A stretch of DNA of 38,694 nt from SAR324 cluster bacterium (GCA_016764995.1 JAESQU010000005.1:1-38694); one strand, 5' to 3'. Shown: positions 15,462 through 24,105, counted from the first letter of the stretch. Translations and numbers: made by a program. The notes: generated from the sequence alone by a model not told the origin.

Positions 15462-18400
15462 TTAAACTTTAAGACCTTGCCGCAGGGGGCTTTCGCCCAG
15501 CACTTTTTCCAGTTCTGCGAGAAAATGCTGAGCATCATTAAGATTGAAAACCATGGGCGGTTTGAATTTGAGTACGTTGTGTCCCGGCCCTTCGGTACTG
15601 AGTAGAATTTTCCGTGATTTCATTCTTTCTACAACGTAGTCCGCCTGAAGCGGCGCGGGCTCTCTAGTTTCAGAATCAAGAACAAGTTCAACTCCCAGAA
15701 AAAATCCTTCCCCGCGTACATCTCCAATCAGGGGAAAGGAGTTTTTCAGTGCTTCAAGTTTCTCTTTCAGCCAGCTTCCCGTTTCCAGGGCATTTTGTCG
15801 GAGACCCTCCTTTTCCATTATATCCAGAACGGCCATCCCCACTGAGCAGGAAACATGGTTTCCACCGAATGTATTGAAATATTCCATGCCGTTGGCGAAT
15901 GCTTCCGCAATTTTTAGTGTGGTAATAACCGCGCTCAGGGGGTGTCCGTTGCCGATCGGCTTGCCGAGAGTGACAATGTCCGGTACCACGTCCTGCAGTT
16001 CAAATGACCAGAAATGCTTTCCGGCGCGTCCAAAACCTACCTGGACTTCATCTGCAATGCAGAGTCCTCCATGCCGTCTCACATGTTGGTAGGACTGCTT
16101 TAAGAAACCATCTGGAAGCGGAACCTGTCCCCCGCAGCCAAGCATAGATTCACAGATAAACACCGCCGGTTTTTTTCCCTGTGCGGAAAGTTTTTCACAG
16201 ATTTTCCGGACTTCATCAGCATAAAGCTTTCCCGCAGTTTCAGGATCACGGTACAAGCCGCGATACAGATAAGGCATTGGAATTTCATGCACCCATTCCG
16301 GAGGACCTTTTCCACCGGGACCATTGTGTTTGTAGGGACTAATATCAATATTCGCCTTTGAATTGCCGTGATATGCTTCTTCGAGAACAATCATGTCTTT
16401 TTGTCCACTGACTGTGCCGGCAATCCGCATGGCAAGTTCGTTGGCTTCGCTTCCGGAACAGACCATAAAACAGGTGTCGAGCGGTTCCGGAAACAGCGCA
16501 CAAAGACGTTCCGCATACTCAATATTGACCGGATTCAAATAACGTGTATTGGTGTTCAAAACATGAGCCTGATTGCTTTGCGCTTTTACAATTTCCGGAT
16601 GAGAATGTCCCACATGAGCCACATTGTTTACGCAGTCCAGATAAAACTGTCCTCTTGAATCAATCAGTGACTGAGCCTGTCCCCGAACAATTATTAACGG
16701 TTCCTGATAAGAGAGGCTCAGCGAAGGGCCAAAAACATTTTTACGCCGTTTTAACAGTTTTCCGGAATCTATTTCCACCGCCGTACTTTCGCTGCTGAGT
16801 CCCAGCATGATTCCTGGATCAGGGCAAATACTGCTCCAGACTTTTTTTCTGGAAGGCAGTGCGACTCCAGGATAATTTCCGTCAAAATCAAACAGGTCTA
16901 GGATCAACTGAAAATGAACGTGAGGAAGCCAACCTCCATTTTCGTTTGAGTTTCCAATTTTGTCCAGCGGCATTCCGCCTTTGATCACTTGTCCAATTTG
17001 CAGTGTCTTCAGACAATCACTGCTCAGATGACCATAAAGTGTGTAAAACTCCGGACCGTCCGTAAATTTATGCCTGAGGATCACCGTAGGGCCGTAATCA
17101 AGCAGACTCTGATTATCCTGAAGCTGATGTACTACACCTTCGATTGGCGCATAAATGGAAGTTCCGGAAGGAGCAAAAATGTCAATGCCAAGGTGTATTG
17201 TTCTCTTTTCGTGACCGTCAAGAGAGTTATTCAGAAATTCCTTTGCAGCATAGAATGAACGGGCCTCAGCATATTTTCCAACTCCAATCTCCGCCTTCAT
17301 TTCACTTAAATATCCGTTAAAAATTTCCTGTTGTTTTTCCAGAGAAACGCCCTCCGTTTTTGCAGAAAGAGAACTGCCTACACTTAGATCAAGCACCGCC
17401 GTTTTTTCAGGATTAAGCGGTTCTCCCAGCAGACCGTGAAACGCACCCGCCGTCTTTTTATACCATTTCCGGAATTCAAACGAGGCCGGACATGCTTCCA
17501 TATTACAGGCATCCCTGAAGAGATAATTCGCATAGCGCGGATTCACTTCCTGTAACCGCTCCAGCAATTCCCGGACGGGTTTCTGGCTGATTCCGAGATA
17601 TTCATTTTCAGGATCGTTCTGCTGTTGAAACGCGCCAAGAGTTAGACTCAGACAAAGACGCATCATTATCATCGGAAACAGTATTTCGAGCTCTTTTTCT
17701 TCAAGCGGAAAGTGCTGATGAAATCCGCGTATCAACAGAACCGCCGCCTCAAGCGGATCGGGCTTGTCCAGCATCGCGTAAGCACAGGCTACAGCAGGTT
17801 CAGCCGCAAGGTAGGAATGTGTCATGTCACCAAAATCGATCAATCCTAAAACAGGAGTTACAGTGAGTTTTGGCACAACGAGAACGTTGTAATCGTTGAA
17901 GTCATTATGAATCCAGCCGCGTCTTAATTTTGATTCAAGAGGTTCCAGTGTTTTGCAGTATAATTCGAGTGACGACTTGACCCAGCCAAGCAGTTTTTCG
18001 TCCTTGATCCAGCTCATATATTCATGCAGAGTTTCCTGCACATTATGCATTTCCCAAAGCAGCGTGTGTGAAAGTGGCGGTGCGGGAATTTCGTGAAGCG
18101 CCTTTGTCACAGTTCCGCACATTCGGCCTAGTTCCCGCAGAAACTCTGCCGTATGCGGACTGTACTCTGCCATTGGCAATCCATCTACATAACGAACCAG
18201 ACGCATCCAGTGCAGACTGCCATCTGCGGAACTGACGCGTAACAAAGACTCTCCATTTTTATCCGGAAATACTTTGGGAATCCTTCCCTGTTCAAGCAGC
18301 TTTGCGGAACGTTCAAGCGCATCATGCTGAACTTGCAAAAATTCGAGAGTTTCGCATGAATTTGAAATCTTCAAAACGTAAGAATCACCATTGTTTTCCC

Positions 18401-18536
18401 GAGCCATAAAATTACTGTCCCTTTCTCCGGGCAGTTTCTCCAGAGTACAACGTAGTCCGTAGTGTTTTTCCAGGAGAAGACTTGCTTCTTGAACTGAAAA
18501 CGCAGGTCGTTCCAGTTCAGGCATTGAGTTTTTCAT
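15462..18536 (-). CDS. Trimodular fusion: APH-type kinase + M23 peptidase-like + class III aminotransferase/phospho-lyase
   Basis: A 1024-residue protein with three modules. Residues about 15-330 are an aminoglycoside/choline-kinase fold with catalytic HNDFNDYN (210-217) and DFGD (234-237). Residues about 440-580 are an M23 domain with intact zinc motifs HLGID (H448, D452) and HVH (539-541). Residues about 600-1024 are a PLP enzyme with the Schiff-base Lys at K859 in TLGKPIGNG. Human HYKK plus PHYKPL, which phosphorylate 5-hydroxylysine and then eliminate phosphate, are relatives of the outer modules; I recall similar bacterial fusions. No signal peptide is seen, so the M23 domain would be cytosolic. 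I chose ATG 18536; a TTG at 18623 would add 29 atypical residues. It lies opposite a cationic amino acid importer. Confidence 0.88.
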   Translation of the reverse strand: MKNSMPELERPAFSVQEASLLLEKHYGLRCTLEKLPGERDSNFMARENNGDSYVLKISNSCETLEFLQVQHDALERSAKLLEQGRIPKVFPDKNGESLLRVSSADGSLHWMRLVRYVDGLPMAEYSPHTAEFLRELGRMCGTVTKALHEIPAPPLSHTLLWEMHNVQETLHEYMSWIKDEKLLGWVKSSLELYCKTLEPLESKLRRGWIHNDFNDYNVLVVPKLTVTPVLGLIDFGDMTHSYLAAEPAVACAYAMLDKPDPLEAAVLLIRGFHQHFPLEEKELEILFPMIMMRLCLSLTLGAFQQQNDPENEYLGISQKPVRELLERLQEVNPRYANYLFRDACNMEACPASFEFRKWYKKTAGAFHGLLGEPLNPEKTAVLDLSVGSSLSAKTEGVSLEKQQEIFNGYLSEMKAEIGVGKYAEARSFYAAKEFLNNSLDGHEKRTIHLGIDIFAPSGTSIYAPIEGVVHQLQDNQSLLDYGPTVILRHKFTDGPEFYTLYGHLSSDCLKTLQIGQVIKGGMPLDKIGNSNENGGWLPHVHFQLILDLFDFDGNYPGVALPSRKKVWSSICPDPGIMLGLSSESTAVEIDSGKLLKRRKNVFGPSLSLSYQEPLIIVRGQAQSLIDSRGQFYLDCVNNVAHVGHSHPEIVKAQSNQAHVLNTNTRYLNPVNIEYAERLCALFPEPLDTCFMVCSGSEANELAMRIAGTVSGQKDMIVLEEAYHGNSKANIDISPYKHNGPGGKGPPEWVHEIPMPYLYRGLYRDPETAGKLYADEVRKICEKLSAQGKKPAVFICESMLGCGGQVPLPDGFLKQSYQHVRRHGGLCIADEVQVGFGRAGKHFWSFELQDVVPDIVTLGKPIGNGHPLSAVITTLKIAEAFANGMEYFNTFGGNHVSCSVGMAVLDIMEKEGLRQNALETGSWLKEKLEALKNSFPLIGDVRGEGFFLGVELVLDSETREPAPLQADYVVERMKSRKILLSTEGPGHNVLKFKPPMVFNLNDAQHFLAELEKVLGESPLRQGLKV

Positions 18537-18657
18537 GTTTTTAGTTGGAGTATTTTTCGAATTCTGTACTTGAGGAGTTGTAAAAAAGAGGAAAATCCGG
18601 TTGACTAAATCGTCAAATATCAATCCACCGATTTAAAAAGGATCTGCCGTCTTGGAT

Positions 18658-18690
18658 AAGAATAGCATCATAGAATTCAATAATAAAGAC
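18658..18690. repeat. 33-bp direct repeat, copy A, upstream of the fusion gene
   Basis: This segment (AAGAATAGCAT through AATAATAAAGAC) matches 19661-19693 at 29 of 33 positions in the same orientation, 1003 bases apart. Each copy lies about 90-120 bases before the start of a leftward gene, suggesting a duplicated promoter or operator. Confidence 0.7.
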
Positions 18691-18703
18691 ATCCCAGCTA
18701 CAT

Positions 18704-18733
18704 GTCATTTCCGCGAATGAGGGAATCCAGGGG
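18704..18733. repeat. Half palindromic repeat
   Basis: GTCATTTCCGCGAATGAGGG and AATCCAGGGG match the left end of the palindromic repeat; the right CCGGATCAAGTCCGG end is missing. Confidence 0.75.
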
Positions 18734-18809
18734 AAACGACTAAAAAGCCTGGCTTCAAACTGATCATTCATTTAGAGCAAGAAAGAATTTTGTAGAAATG
18801 ATACTAAAT

Positions 18810-19574
18810 TCATCCACGTCCGACAAAAGGCATTTTGGTTGCCATTACTGTCATGAAGAGTATGTTCGCTGCTAAAGGCAGCCCAGCCATGTGAACAACG
18901 GCATTAGCCGCATTCTCGACATCCATTGACGGTTCGACTGCAGTTTCACCATTGGCCTGAATGATACCGTCCCGAATACGAGCCGTCATTTCAGTGGCAG
19001 CGTTTCCGATGTCGATCTGTCCACAGGCGATGTCATAGGCTCGTCCGTCAAGAGACGTCGAGCGGGTCAACCCCGTTATTGCATGTTTTGTTGAAGTGTA
19101 AGGCGACGAAAAAGGACGTGGAACATGCGCGGAAATTGATCCGTTGTTGATGATGCGTCCGCCTCTGGGATTTTGATCCTTCATAATCTTAAATGCTTCC
19201 TGGGTACAGAGAAAGGCTCCTGTCAGATTTACGTCCACAACTCTTTTCCATTGCTCGTAGGTTATCTCTTCCAGCGGCACAGAAGGAGCGCTGATTCCGG
19301 CGTTGTTGAAGAGCAGATCAAGCCGTCCGAAGGTTTCCCTGGTTTGTGTGAACAATGCTCGTACCGAATCAGGATTGCCCACGTCTGTGGGGAAGACCAG
19401 CGTCCGTGAATCTTCGTACCCGGCTTCATTGACCGTTGACTCCAGCGGCTCTTTGCGGCGTCCTGCGAGTACCACGGAATAACCCTCCCGTAATAATGAG
19501 ATTGTAGTACTCCGGCCGACACCGGTTCCGGCACCTGTGACAACGGCAACTTTTGCTACTGAGCTCATCTTCAT
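18810..19574 (-). CDS. Short-chain dehydrogenase/reductase
   Basis: A 254-residue classical SDR. The cofactor motif is TGAGTGVG (13-20), NNAG is at 90-93 and the catalytic set S146, Y159 and K163 (SPYTSTKHA) is complete, so it should be an active NAD(P)-dependent alcohol or ketone oxidoreductase. ATG 19574 gives [12 protein letters not shown] 19568 with GAAAG eight bases upstream is equally possible. A longer open frame to 19622 looks unnatural. It shares a 33-bp upstream repeat with the neighbouring fusion gene, so the two may respond to the same signal and act in one pathway. Confidence 0.88.
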   Translation of the reverse strand: MKMSSVAKVAVVTGAGTGVGRSTTISLLREGYSVVLAGRRKEPLESTVNEAGYEDSRTLVFPTDVGNPDSVRALFTQTRETFGRLDLLFNNAGISAPSVPLEEITYEQWKRVVDVNLTGAFLCTQEAFKIMKDQNPRGGRIINNGSISAHVPRPFSSPYTSTKHAITGLTRSTSLDGRAYDIACGQIDIGNAATEMTARIRDGIIQANGETAVEPSMDVENAANAVVHMAGLPLAANILFMTVMATKMPFVGRG

Positions 19575-19660
19575 ACTTTCAGGTAATTTTGTTGGATTTA
19601 AAAGTTTGTGTCGATACACCAAGCAGATGCTCTACATCACTCTGATTGAAAACTAGTGGC

Positions 19661-19693
19661 AAGAATAGCATTTTAGGATTCAATAATAAAGAG
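19661..19693. repeat. 33-bp direct repeat, copy B, upstream of the SDR gene
   Basis: Partner of 18658-18690 (29 of 33 identical). It lies 87 bases upstream of the SDR start. The surrounding gap 19575-19997 holds also the tandem TACCAG site at 19796 and a half palindromic repeat at 19918; no gene is visible in it. Confidence 0.7.
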
Positions 19694-19795
19694 AGTGTTT
19701 CAGGCAGAAACCATTTTTTCAAGTCATAAACCGGATCATAAAGCATAAATGAAAGGCAAATGAGTTTTTTATTATTACAAGTATGTCCTAAATAG

Positions 19796-19818
19796 TTTAC
19801 CAGCATTTTTACCAGTAT
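19796..19818 (+). repeat. Tandem TACCAG repeat, copy 4
   Basis: GTTTACCAGCAT followed by TTTTACCAGTAT, the same two-box unit as at 7916, 8097 and 10016 but about 10 kb from the integrase remnant, in a zone of transposon and gene debris. Confidence 0.75.
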
Positions 19819-19917
19819 TTGTTTTATTGTTTTCTTAAACATTTACACTTTACTGTTTCATCGTCATTCGCCACCCATTGTCAATCCCGTAGAAACTTGA
19901 CGCGGACAAACTCTTTT

Positions 19918-19940
19918 GTCATTCCCGCAAACGCGGGAAT
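19918..19940. repeat. Half palindromic repeat
   Basis: GTCATTCCCGCAAACGCGGG and AAT form the left hairpin of the palindromic repeat family, identical to the start of the full copy at 24578. The right half is absent. A more degenerate start (GTCATTCGCCA) lies at 19863. Confidence 0.75.
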
Positions 19941-19997
19941 CTGTATTGGTTCAAATTTTTTTGTTTTTTTGTGTCTTGAAAAGTAAAAAAATCCGCC

Positions 19998-20309
19998 TCA
20001 CCATAATTTCTTTTTGACAGAGGGAACTTTTGTAAATATTTCTCGTGCCGTGATACTTTTAACTGTCTTTACAATTTTTGTGATGCTATACGCTGGAACA
20101 GACTGGATTAATAGATGAAGATGGTCTCCCTCGGTCCCTAATTCCAAAAATCGAAGGTCATAGCGTTTGGATATTTCTAAACACGTTTCTTTGAGAAGTG
20201 AATCCACTTCTTCAGTGATGACAAGCCTTCCGTATTTGGACACAAATACAAAATGGTACATTAATAGCGATACATTATGGCTTTTACGAATTAGCTCTTC
20301 CATGAGCAT
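19998..20309 (-). pseudogene. tnpA: Truncated IS200/IS605-type transposase (TnpA, Y1)
   Basis: The 103-residue frame matches the N-terminal two thirds of IS200-type transposases: SLLMYHFVFVSKYGRLVI, then the HUH site in ELGTEGDHLHLLIQSVPAYS, then KIVKTVKSITAREIF and VKKKLW. It stops at TGA directly after KKKLW, where active relatives continue GGEFW toward the helix with the catalytic Tyr. The sequence past the stop does not recover that part, so the enzyme cannot be functional. The 5' end is complete and an end-type hairpin lies just upstream, so this is the left part of a decayed element. Confidence 0.85.
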
Positions 20310-20314
20310 TATAG

Positions 20315-20353
20315 TAATACCTTTTTAAAAACGCTGCAAGCAGCTGGGTATTA
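20315..20353. mobile_element. Hairpin at the left end of the IS200-type remnant
   Basis: TAATACC (20315-20321) pairs with GGTATTA (20347-20353), and inside lies the perfect inner palindrome GCTGC-AA-GCAGC (20333-20344). Subterminal imperfect hairpins beside tnpA are what IS200/IS605 transposases recognise as single strands. The matching right end is not seen because that side is deleted. Confidence 0.65.
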
Positions 20354-20561
20354 ATCCTAGCTACACAATAAAATAAAAACAGGACTCAACCGCGGGAATC
20401 GCTATATTTTTTCCGTATATTAGTCATCATCTCTTGACCGTACACAGCAGCTTAAAGATTGAGAAAGGCGGTTTTTCCTTTTCCATTTGGATTGACATTC
20501 CGTCCAAAAAACTATAGTTTTCAATGCAGACAATTCGTTAATCCTCCTGAAAAGTTTTGAA

Positions 20562-20801
20562 ATGAAAATGGTTCGTTGGGGTGTTTTGAGTACCGCAAAA
20601 ATTGGTCTCGAGAAGGTGATTCCGGCCATGCAAAAAGGCGAGTACTGCGAGATGGTTGCAATTGCGTCACAGAGTCTGGAGAGAGAGTTTTCTACAATGC
20701 TTGTGGAATCTGTAAAAAACATTAGGGTACTAGATGCGGTTAACAGCAGCGAGGAAAGTGATGCCTGGGTCACACTTTCACCTGAAGTACCGCCAGATTG
20801 A
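20562..20801 (+). pseudogene. Gfo/Idh/MocA oxidoreductase gene with internal deletion
   Basis: The 79-codon frame starts MKMVRWGVLSTAKIGLEKVI and continues PAMQKGEYCEMVAIASQ, a typical N-terminal NAD(P)-binding start of Gfo/Idh/MocA dehydrogenases, which are normally about 330 residues. After about residue 42 it jumps to LVESVKNIRVLDAVNSSEES, which reads like the extreme C-terminus (residues before the end of the substrate domain). The intervening roughly 250 residues are missing in frame. The product lacks the catalytic EKP region. It sits next to an IS200 remnant, so deletion by recombination is likely. Confidence 0.72.
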
Positions 20802-21568
20802 TGAAACCGAAAACACTTGAAGGAATGATTTATATTTTATTGATTTATGTGCTTGTCGGCGCAGTTTTATTTTTCTACCAGAGAAAACTCATCTATTTTC
20901 CTACAGCTAATATTCCACATAATTATGACCAGCTGCAGCTGACTCATGAAAACGTAACTCTTGAAATCATCGTGCTGAATCAAGGGAAAAAAGAAGCTAT
21001 TTTATATTTTGGGGGAAACGCCGAAGCTGTCGTTTACAGCGCGGAAGATTTTTTATCAGCATTTCCTCTTCAAACTGTCTACCTGCTTAATTATCGTGGT
21101 TACGGCGGAAGTAGCGGTCAGCCGAGTGAAGCAGGAATTTTTGCAGACGCGCTTTTTCTTTTTGACAAGGTTCTGGAAAAACAGGCTATCATCTCTGTGA
21201 TCGGACGCAGCCTGGGAAGCGGTGTCGCAACTTATCTGGCTTCAAAAAGACCTGTTGAAAAAATGGCGCTGATTTCACCTTTTGACAGCATTACAAGTGT
21301 TGCCCAAAACATTTATATGATCTTTCCCGTGTTTTTGATGCTCCTTGACAAATATGATTCAATCAGCAGAGTCAAAGAAATTGAGGCAAAAACAATCATT
21401 CTTGTTGCGGAACATGATGAAGTAATTCCAAGAAAACATTCACAGCGTCTTATTGATGAATTTCCACCGGAACAAATTTCTGTCAAAATAATTGCTGATT
21501 CAGGACATAATGATATTTCTAATAAAGTAGAATACTATCAACACTTAAAAGATTTTTTCAATGATTAG
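20801..21568 (+). CDS. Membrane-anchored alpha/beta hydrolase
   Basis: A 255-residue hydrolase with one N-terminal membrane anchor (residues about 8-26). The catalytic triad is S137 in GRSLGSG, D206 in AEHDEVIP and H236 in SGHNDIS; YFGGNAE gives the oxyanion loop. This layout matches BEM46/YfhR-like serine hydrolases of unknown substrate. I use ATG 20801, which overlaps the stop of the upstream remnant by one base (TGA at 20799-20801); a TTG one codon earlier is less likely. Confidence 0.88.
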   Translation: MKPKTLEGMIYILLIYVLVGAVLFFYQRKLIYFPTANIPHNYDQLQLTHENVTLEIIVLNQGKKEAILYFGGNAEAVVYSAEDFLSAFPLQTVYLLNYRGYGGSSGQPSEAGIFADALFLFDKVLEKQAIISVIGRSLGSGVATYLASKRPVEKMALISPFDSITSVAQNIYMIFPVFLMLLDKYDSISRVKEIEAKTIILVAEHDEVIPRKHSQRLIDEFPPEQISVKIIADSGHNDISNKVEYYQHLKDFFND

Positions 21569-21630
21569 GACATCGTCAAAATCATACTGTTAGTGTTTGC
21601 CGGTGTTCTCAATAATTAAAGGTAATAACA

Positions 21631-22206
21631 ATGGAAAAACAAATCGATTTTTATTTTGATGTAGTCAGCCCCTATTCTTATGTCGCGTCAAAGCTGATTG
21701 AGGACGTAGCACAACGCAGCAATGCGCAATTGCAGTGGAAACCGCTTTTACTGGGTGGAATTTTCAAAGCGGTCGGAACACCCAATGCTCCTGGACTGAC
21801 TCCTGTGAAAAAACCTTATCTGCTCAAGGATCTGGAGAGGCTTGCCAAGTATTACAAATTTACACTGAAAATGCCTGCGGATTTTCCTGTACGCACCGTG
21901 CTGGCCATGCGCGTTCTGTCCGGATTAACTCCGGAAAAAATTCCGCAAGCCGCTCACAGTTTATTCGACGCTTATTGGGTAGATAATCTGGACATTGCTG
22001 ATCCGGAAGTGGTTGCGTCATTGGTAGGACAAGATGCCGTAGAACAAGCTGGGATGCACGATATCAAAAAAGCTCTTTTTCAGACTACAGAAGAGGCTGT
22101 CAAACGAGGTGCGTTTGGCGCTCCTACTTTTTTTGTGGGTGACGAAATGTTTTTCGGTCATGATCGTCTCTATTTGCTTGAGGAATATTTGCTGACTAAT
22201 CTTTGA
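21631..22206 (+). CDS. 2-hydroxychromene-2-carboxylate isomerase-like (DsbA/kappa GST fold)
   Basis: A 191-residue thioredoxin-fold protein with the motif FDVVSPYSYVAS at 9-20, where S13 corresponds to the catalytic Ser that replaces Cys in HCCA isomerases and kappa glutathione transferases. The later motif RGAFGAPTFFVGDEMFFGHD is the cis-Pro and C-terminal signature of the family. Known members isomerise hydroxychromene carboxylate in naphthalene breakdown, but many homologues lack such context, as here, so the substrate is unknown. AAAGGTAAT precedes ATG 21631. It contains no CxxC and no in-frame UGA. Confidence 0.9.
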   Translation: MEKQIDFYFDVVSPYSYVASKLIEDVAQRSNAQLQWKPLLLGGIFKAVGTPNAPGLTPVKKPYLLKDLERLAKYYKFTLKMPADFPVRTVLAMRVLSGLTPEKIPQAAHSLFDAYWVDNLDIADPEVVASLVGQDAVEQAGMHDIKKALFQTTEEAVKRGAFGAPTFFVGDEMFFGHDRLYLLEEYLLTNL

Positions 22207-22264
22207 TGCTTTCAGCCCAAGGGCCGGTATTCGTTTTCAAGCGGAAAAAAGAAAAGGGGAAATT

Positions 22265-23221
22265 ATGAATTCTTTAAGTGAGCGTTTAAAAAATAATGAG
22301 ATAATCCTGCTTGACGGCGGAGTTTCCACAGAAATTCAAAAACGTGGGGTGCCCATGGATTCTGACGTCTGGAGCGGAATTGCCCATAAGACTCATCCGG
22401 AAGTCGTGCGTCAAGTCCACGAAGATTATATTAGAGCGGGTGCGCAGGTCATTACCGCAAATACTTATTCCACCGCAAGACATGTGCTGGAAAGCATTGA
22501 TTTGGGAAGTGAGGTCAAGTCCATCAATACTGAGGCAGTCCGGTTGGCCAAAACGGCGCGTGATAATGCTGCCAAGAACGAAACCTGGATTGCCGGTTCA
22601 ATGTCAAGTATGGCCCCCTTCACCAGTCCACAGGAAGTCGCTGCCAGTGAAAAAGTAGCGGACAACTATCGGGAATTAGCCGAAATTTTGGCAGAGGCCG
22701 GAGTGGATTTAATAATTGCGGAGATGATGAGGGATGCCGTAAATTCAAAACTTGTCATCGAAGCCGCCCTCTCAAGCGGTTTGCCGGTCTGGATCGGTTA
22801 CAGCGCAATGATGTCTGATGATGGAAAAAGTGTGATGAACTGGCGCTGGAAAAATTCACTTCCCGCTGGTAATTTTGAAGAATTGGTTGAAGCCATAACT
22901 CCGCTTGGCGGAGATGCGGCTGGAATCATGCACAGTCAGGTTAGAGATACAGGGCCTGCACTCGAAATTTTATGCAAGCACTGGAACGGCCCCAAACTGG
23001 CCTACGCCGAAACCGGTGAACTTGAAAAGCCGGATTGGAATTTTAAGGGAATCTGCGCGCCAAAAGAATATGTCGCAGAAATTGCAGACTGGGTCAACAA
23101 TTATGGAGTGCAGATTGTCGGAGGGTGCTGCGGCACCGGTCCGGAACATATCCGGATGCTCAAGGAGAGTCTCCCAAAACATCTGCCGAAAAAATTAAAG
23201 CGAAATTATAATCCGCCATAG
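22265..23221 (+). CDS. Homocysteine S-methyltransferase-family protein
   Basis: A 318-residue TIM-barrel protein of the BHMT/MetH-N/MmuM family, which transfers methyl groups to homocysteine thiol bound to zinc. The start EIILLDGGVSTEIQKRGV and the C-terminal GGCCGTGPEHI with its two zinc Cys are present. The third zinc ligand, usually Cys in a GxNC motif, reads AAGIMHSQ, a His in its place. I recall relatives with such a His, so it may define a subfamily with a different acceptor. AAGGGGA precedes ATG 22265. It follows the isomerase gene by 58 bases. Confidence 0.87.
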   Translation: MNSLSERLKNNEIILLDGGVSTEIQKRGVPMDSDVWSGIAHKTHPEVVRQVHEDYIRAGAQVITANTYSTARHVLESIDLGSEVKSINTEAVRLAKTARDNAAKNETWIAGSMSSMAPFTSPQEVAASEKVADNYRELAEILAEAGVDLIIAEMMRDAVNSKLVIEAALSSGLPVWIGYSAMMSDDGKSVMNWRWKNSLPAGNFEELVEAITPLGGDAAGIMHSQVRDTGPALEILCKHWNGPKLAYAETGELEKPDWNFKGICAPKEYVAEIADWVNNYGVQIVGGCCGTGPEHIRMLKESLPKHLPKKLKRNYNPP

Positions 23222-23251
23222 CATTTCCTCACAAAATGCAGTAGGAATTTT

Positions 23252-23920
23252 TTACTCCAGCTTCCACAAATCGATATTGTCCACTTCTTTTAATTCTTCC
23301 AGTAATTTAGTTTTAAAACTTTCTTCCAGGTCAACAACCTGCGCAAATCGAACTCTCTGTTTCTTCATTGCCTTTCGCTCTGCCTTCCTTTCAGCTTCTT
23401 GTTTCGCCCGTTCCTGCGCCCGTTGAGCTTCAGTCATTTCCCGCATATCTGTTCTTTTCCTTTTTTTACCAGGTTTAGGCTGCTGAAACAAAAACATTTT
23501 ATCAATTATTGTAATTTTGCCTTTTTCAAGTTCAAATTCACCAATTTCACTTATTCTTTCAGGACGAGGATTACCGCCTAGTTTAAACCCGGGCTTTGCC
23601 TTCCTGTTCATTTCAGTGATTTTGTATTTCCCCGGCTTGAGCTGGGTATTATATGAAAAAAGCATTTTTGGATTTGGTTCAATTGTATGAAGTGAAACTT
23701 CATTGCTCTTTGAATCCTCAATAGAAACATCCAGCGTAAAAACAAATTTTTGCAATGTTTGCCGGGTTTCCACAGGAATGATCAGGATAGTTTGGTTGTT
23801 TGCATCCGGTTCAGGAAATGATAAGGAACAACCTGTTAGAAAGAGAGCTGTTGCAAGAATCAGTTTTGAGTAATTTTTTCGTACCATGCTGAAAGTATCT
23901 TTTGTTATTTTAAGCCACAT
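23252..23920 (-). CDS. Lipoprotein of unknown function with charged C-terminal region
   Basis: A 222-residue protein starting at ATG 23920, chosen because AGGAGG lies four bases upstream. A lipoprotein signal is clear: hydrophobic KLILATALFLTGC with the lipobox Cys at 31, after a long N-region; ATG at residue 12 would give a more usual signal. The mature protein has a beta-rich part resembling a carbohydrate-binding or pilotin-like surface domain (LKPGKYKITEMNRKAKPGF), then a highly charged helix rich in Arg, Lys, Glu and Ala (about 145-190). I do not recognise a family. It converges with the methyltransferase gene. Confidence 0.7.
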   Translation of the reverse strand: MWLKITKDTFSMVRKNYSKLILATALFLTGCSLSFPEPDANNQTILIIPVETRQTLQKFVFTLDVSIEDSKSNEVSLHTIEPNPKMLFSYNTQLKPGKYKITEMNRKAKPGFKLGGNPRPERISEIGEFELEKGKITIIDKMFLFQQPKPGKKRKRTDMREMTEAQRAQERAKQEAERKAERKAMKKQRVRFAQVVDLEESFKTKLLEELKEVDNIDLWKLE

Positions 23921-24105
23921 ATTCCCTCCTAAGTTTAAGGTTTCGTTTTTGGCGATGAACACCATCGTTATCGCGTCTTTAGCTTTTCAAAACAAACTAC
24001 AGGAACACTCGCAAAATTTATAATTTTTTAAAGACGGCCCGGCACAATTCTGTCACCGGGCAGAGTTCAACAAAATGTCCCTATTCTTAACTAAGCTGAA
24101 TTTGC

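Noticed and set aside
19975-20000. UGA after KKKLW in the IS200 transposase as a second selenocysteine site
   Set aside because: Relatives have no Cys there and the reading frame does not resume the transposase after the stop, so truncation explains it.
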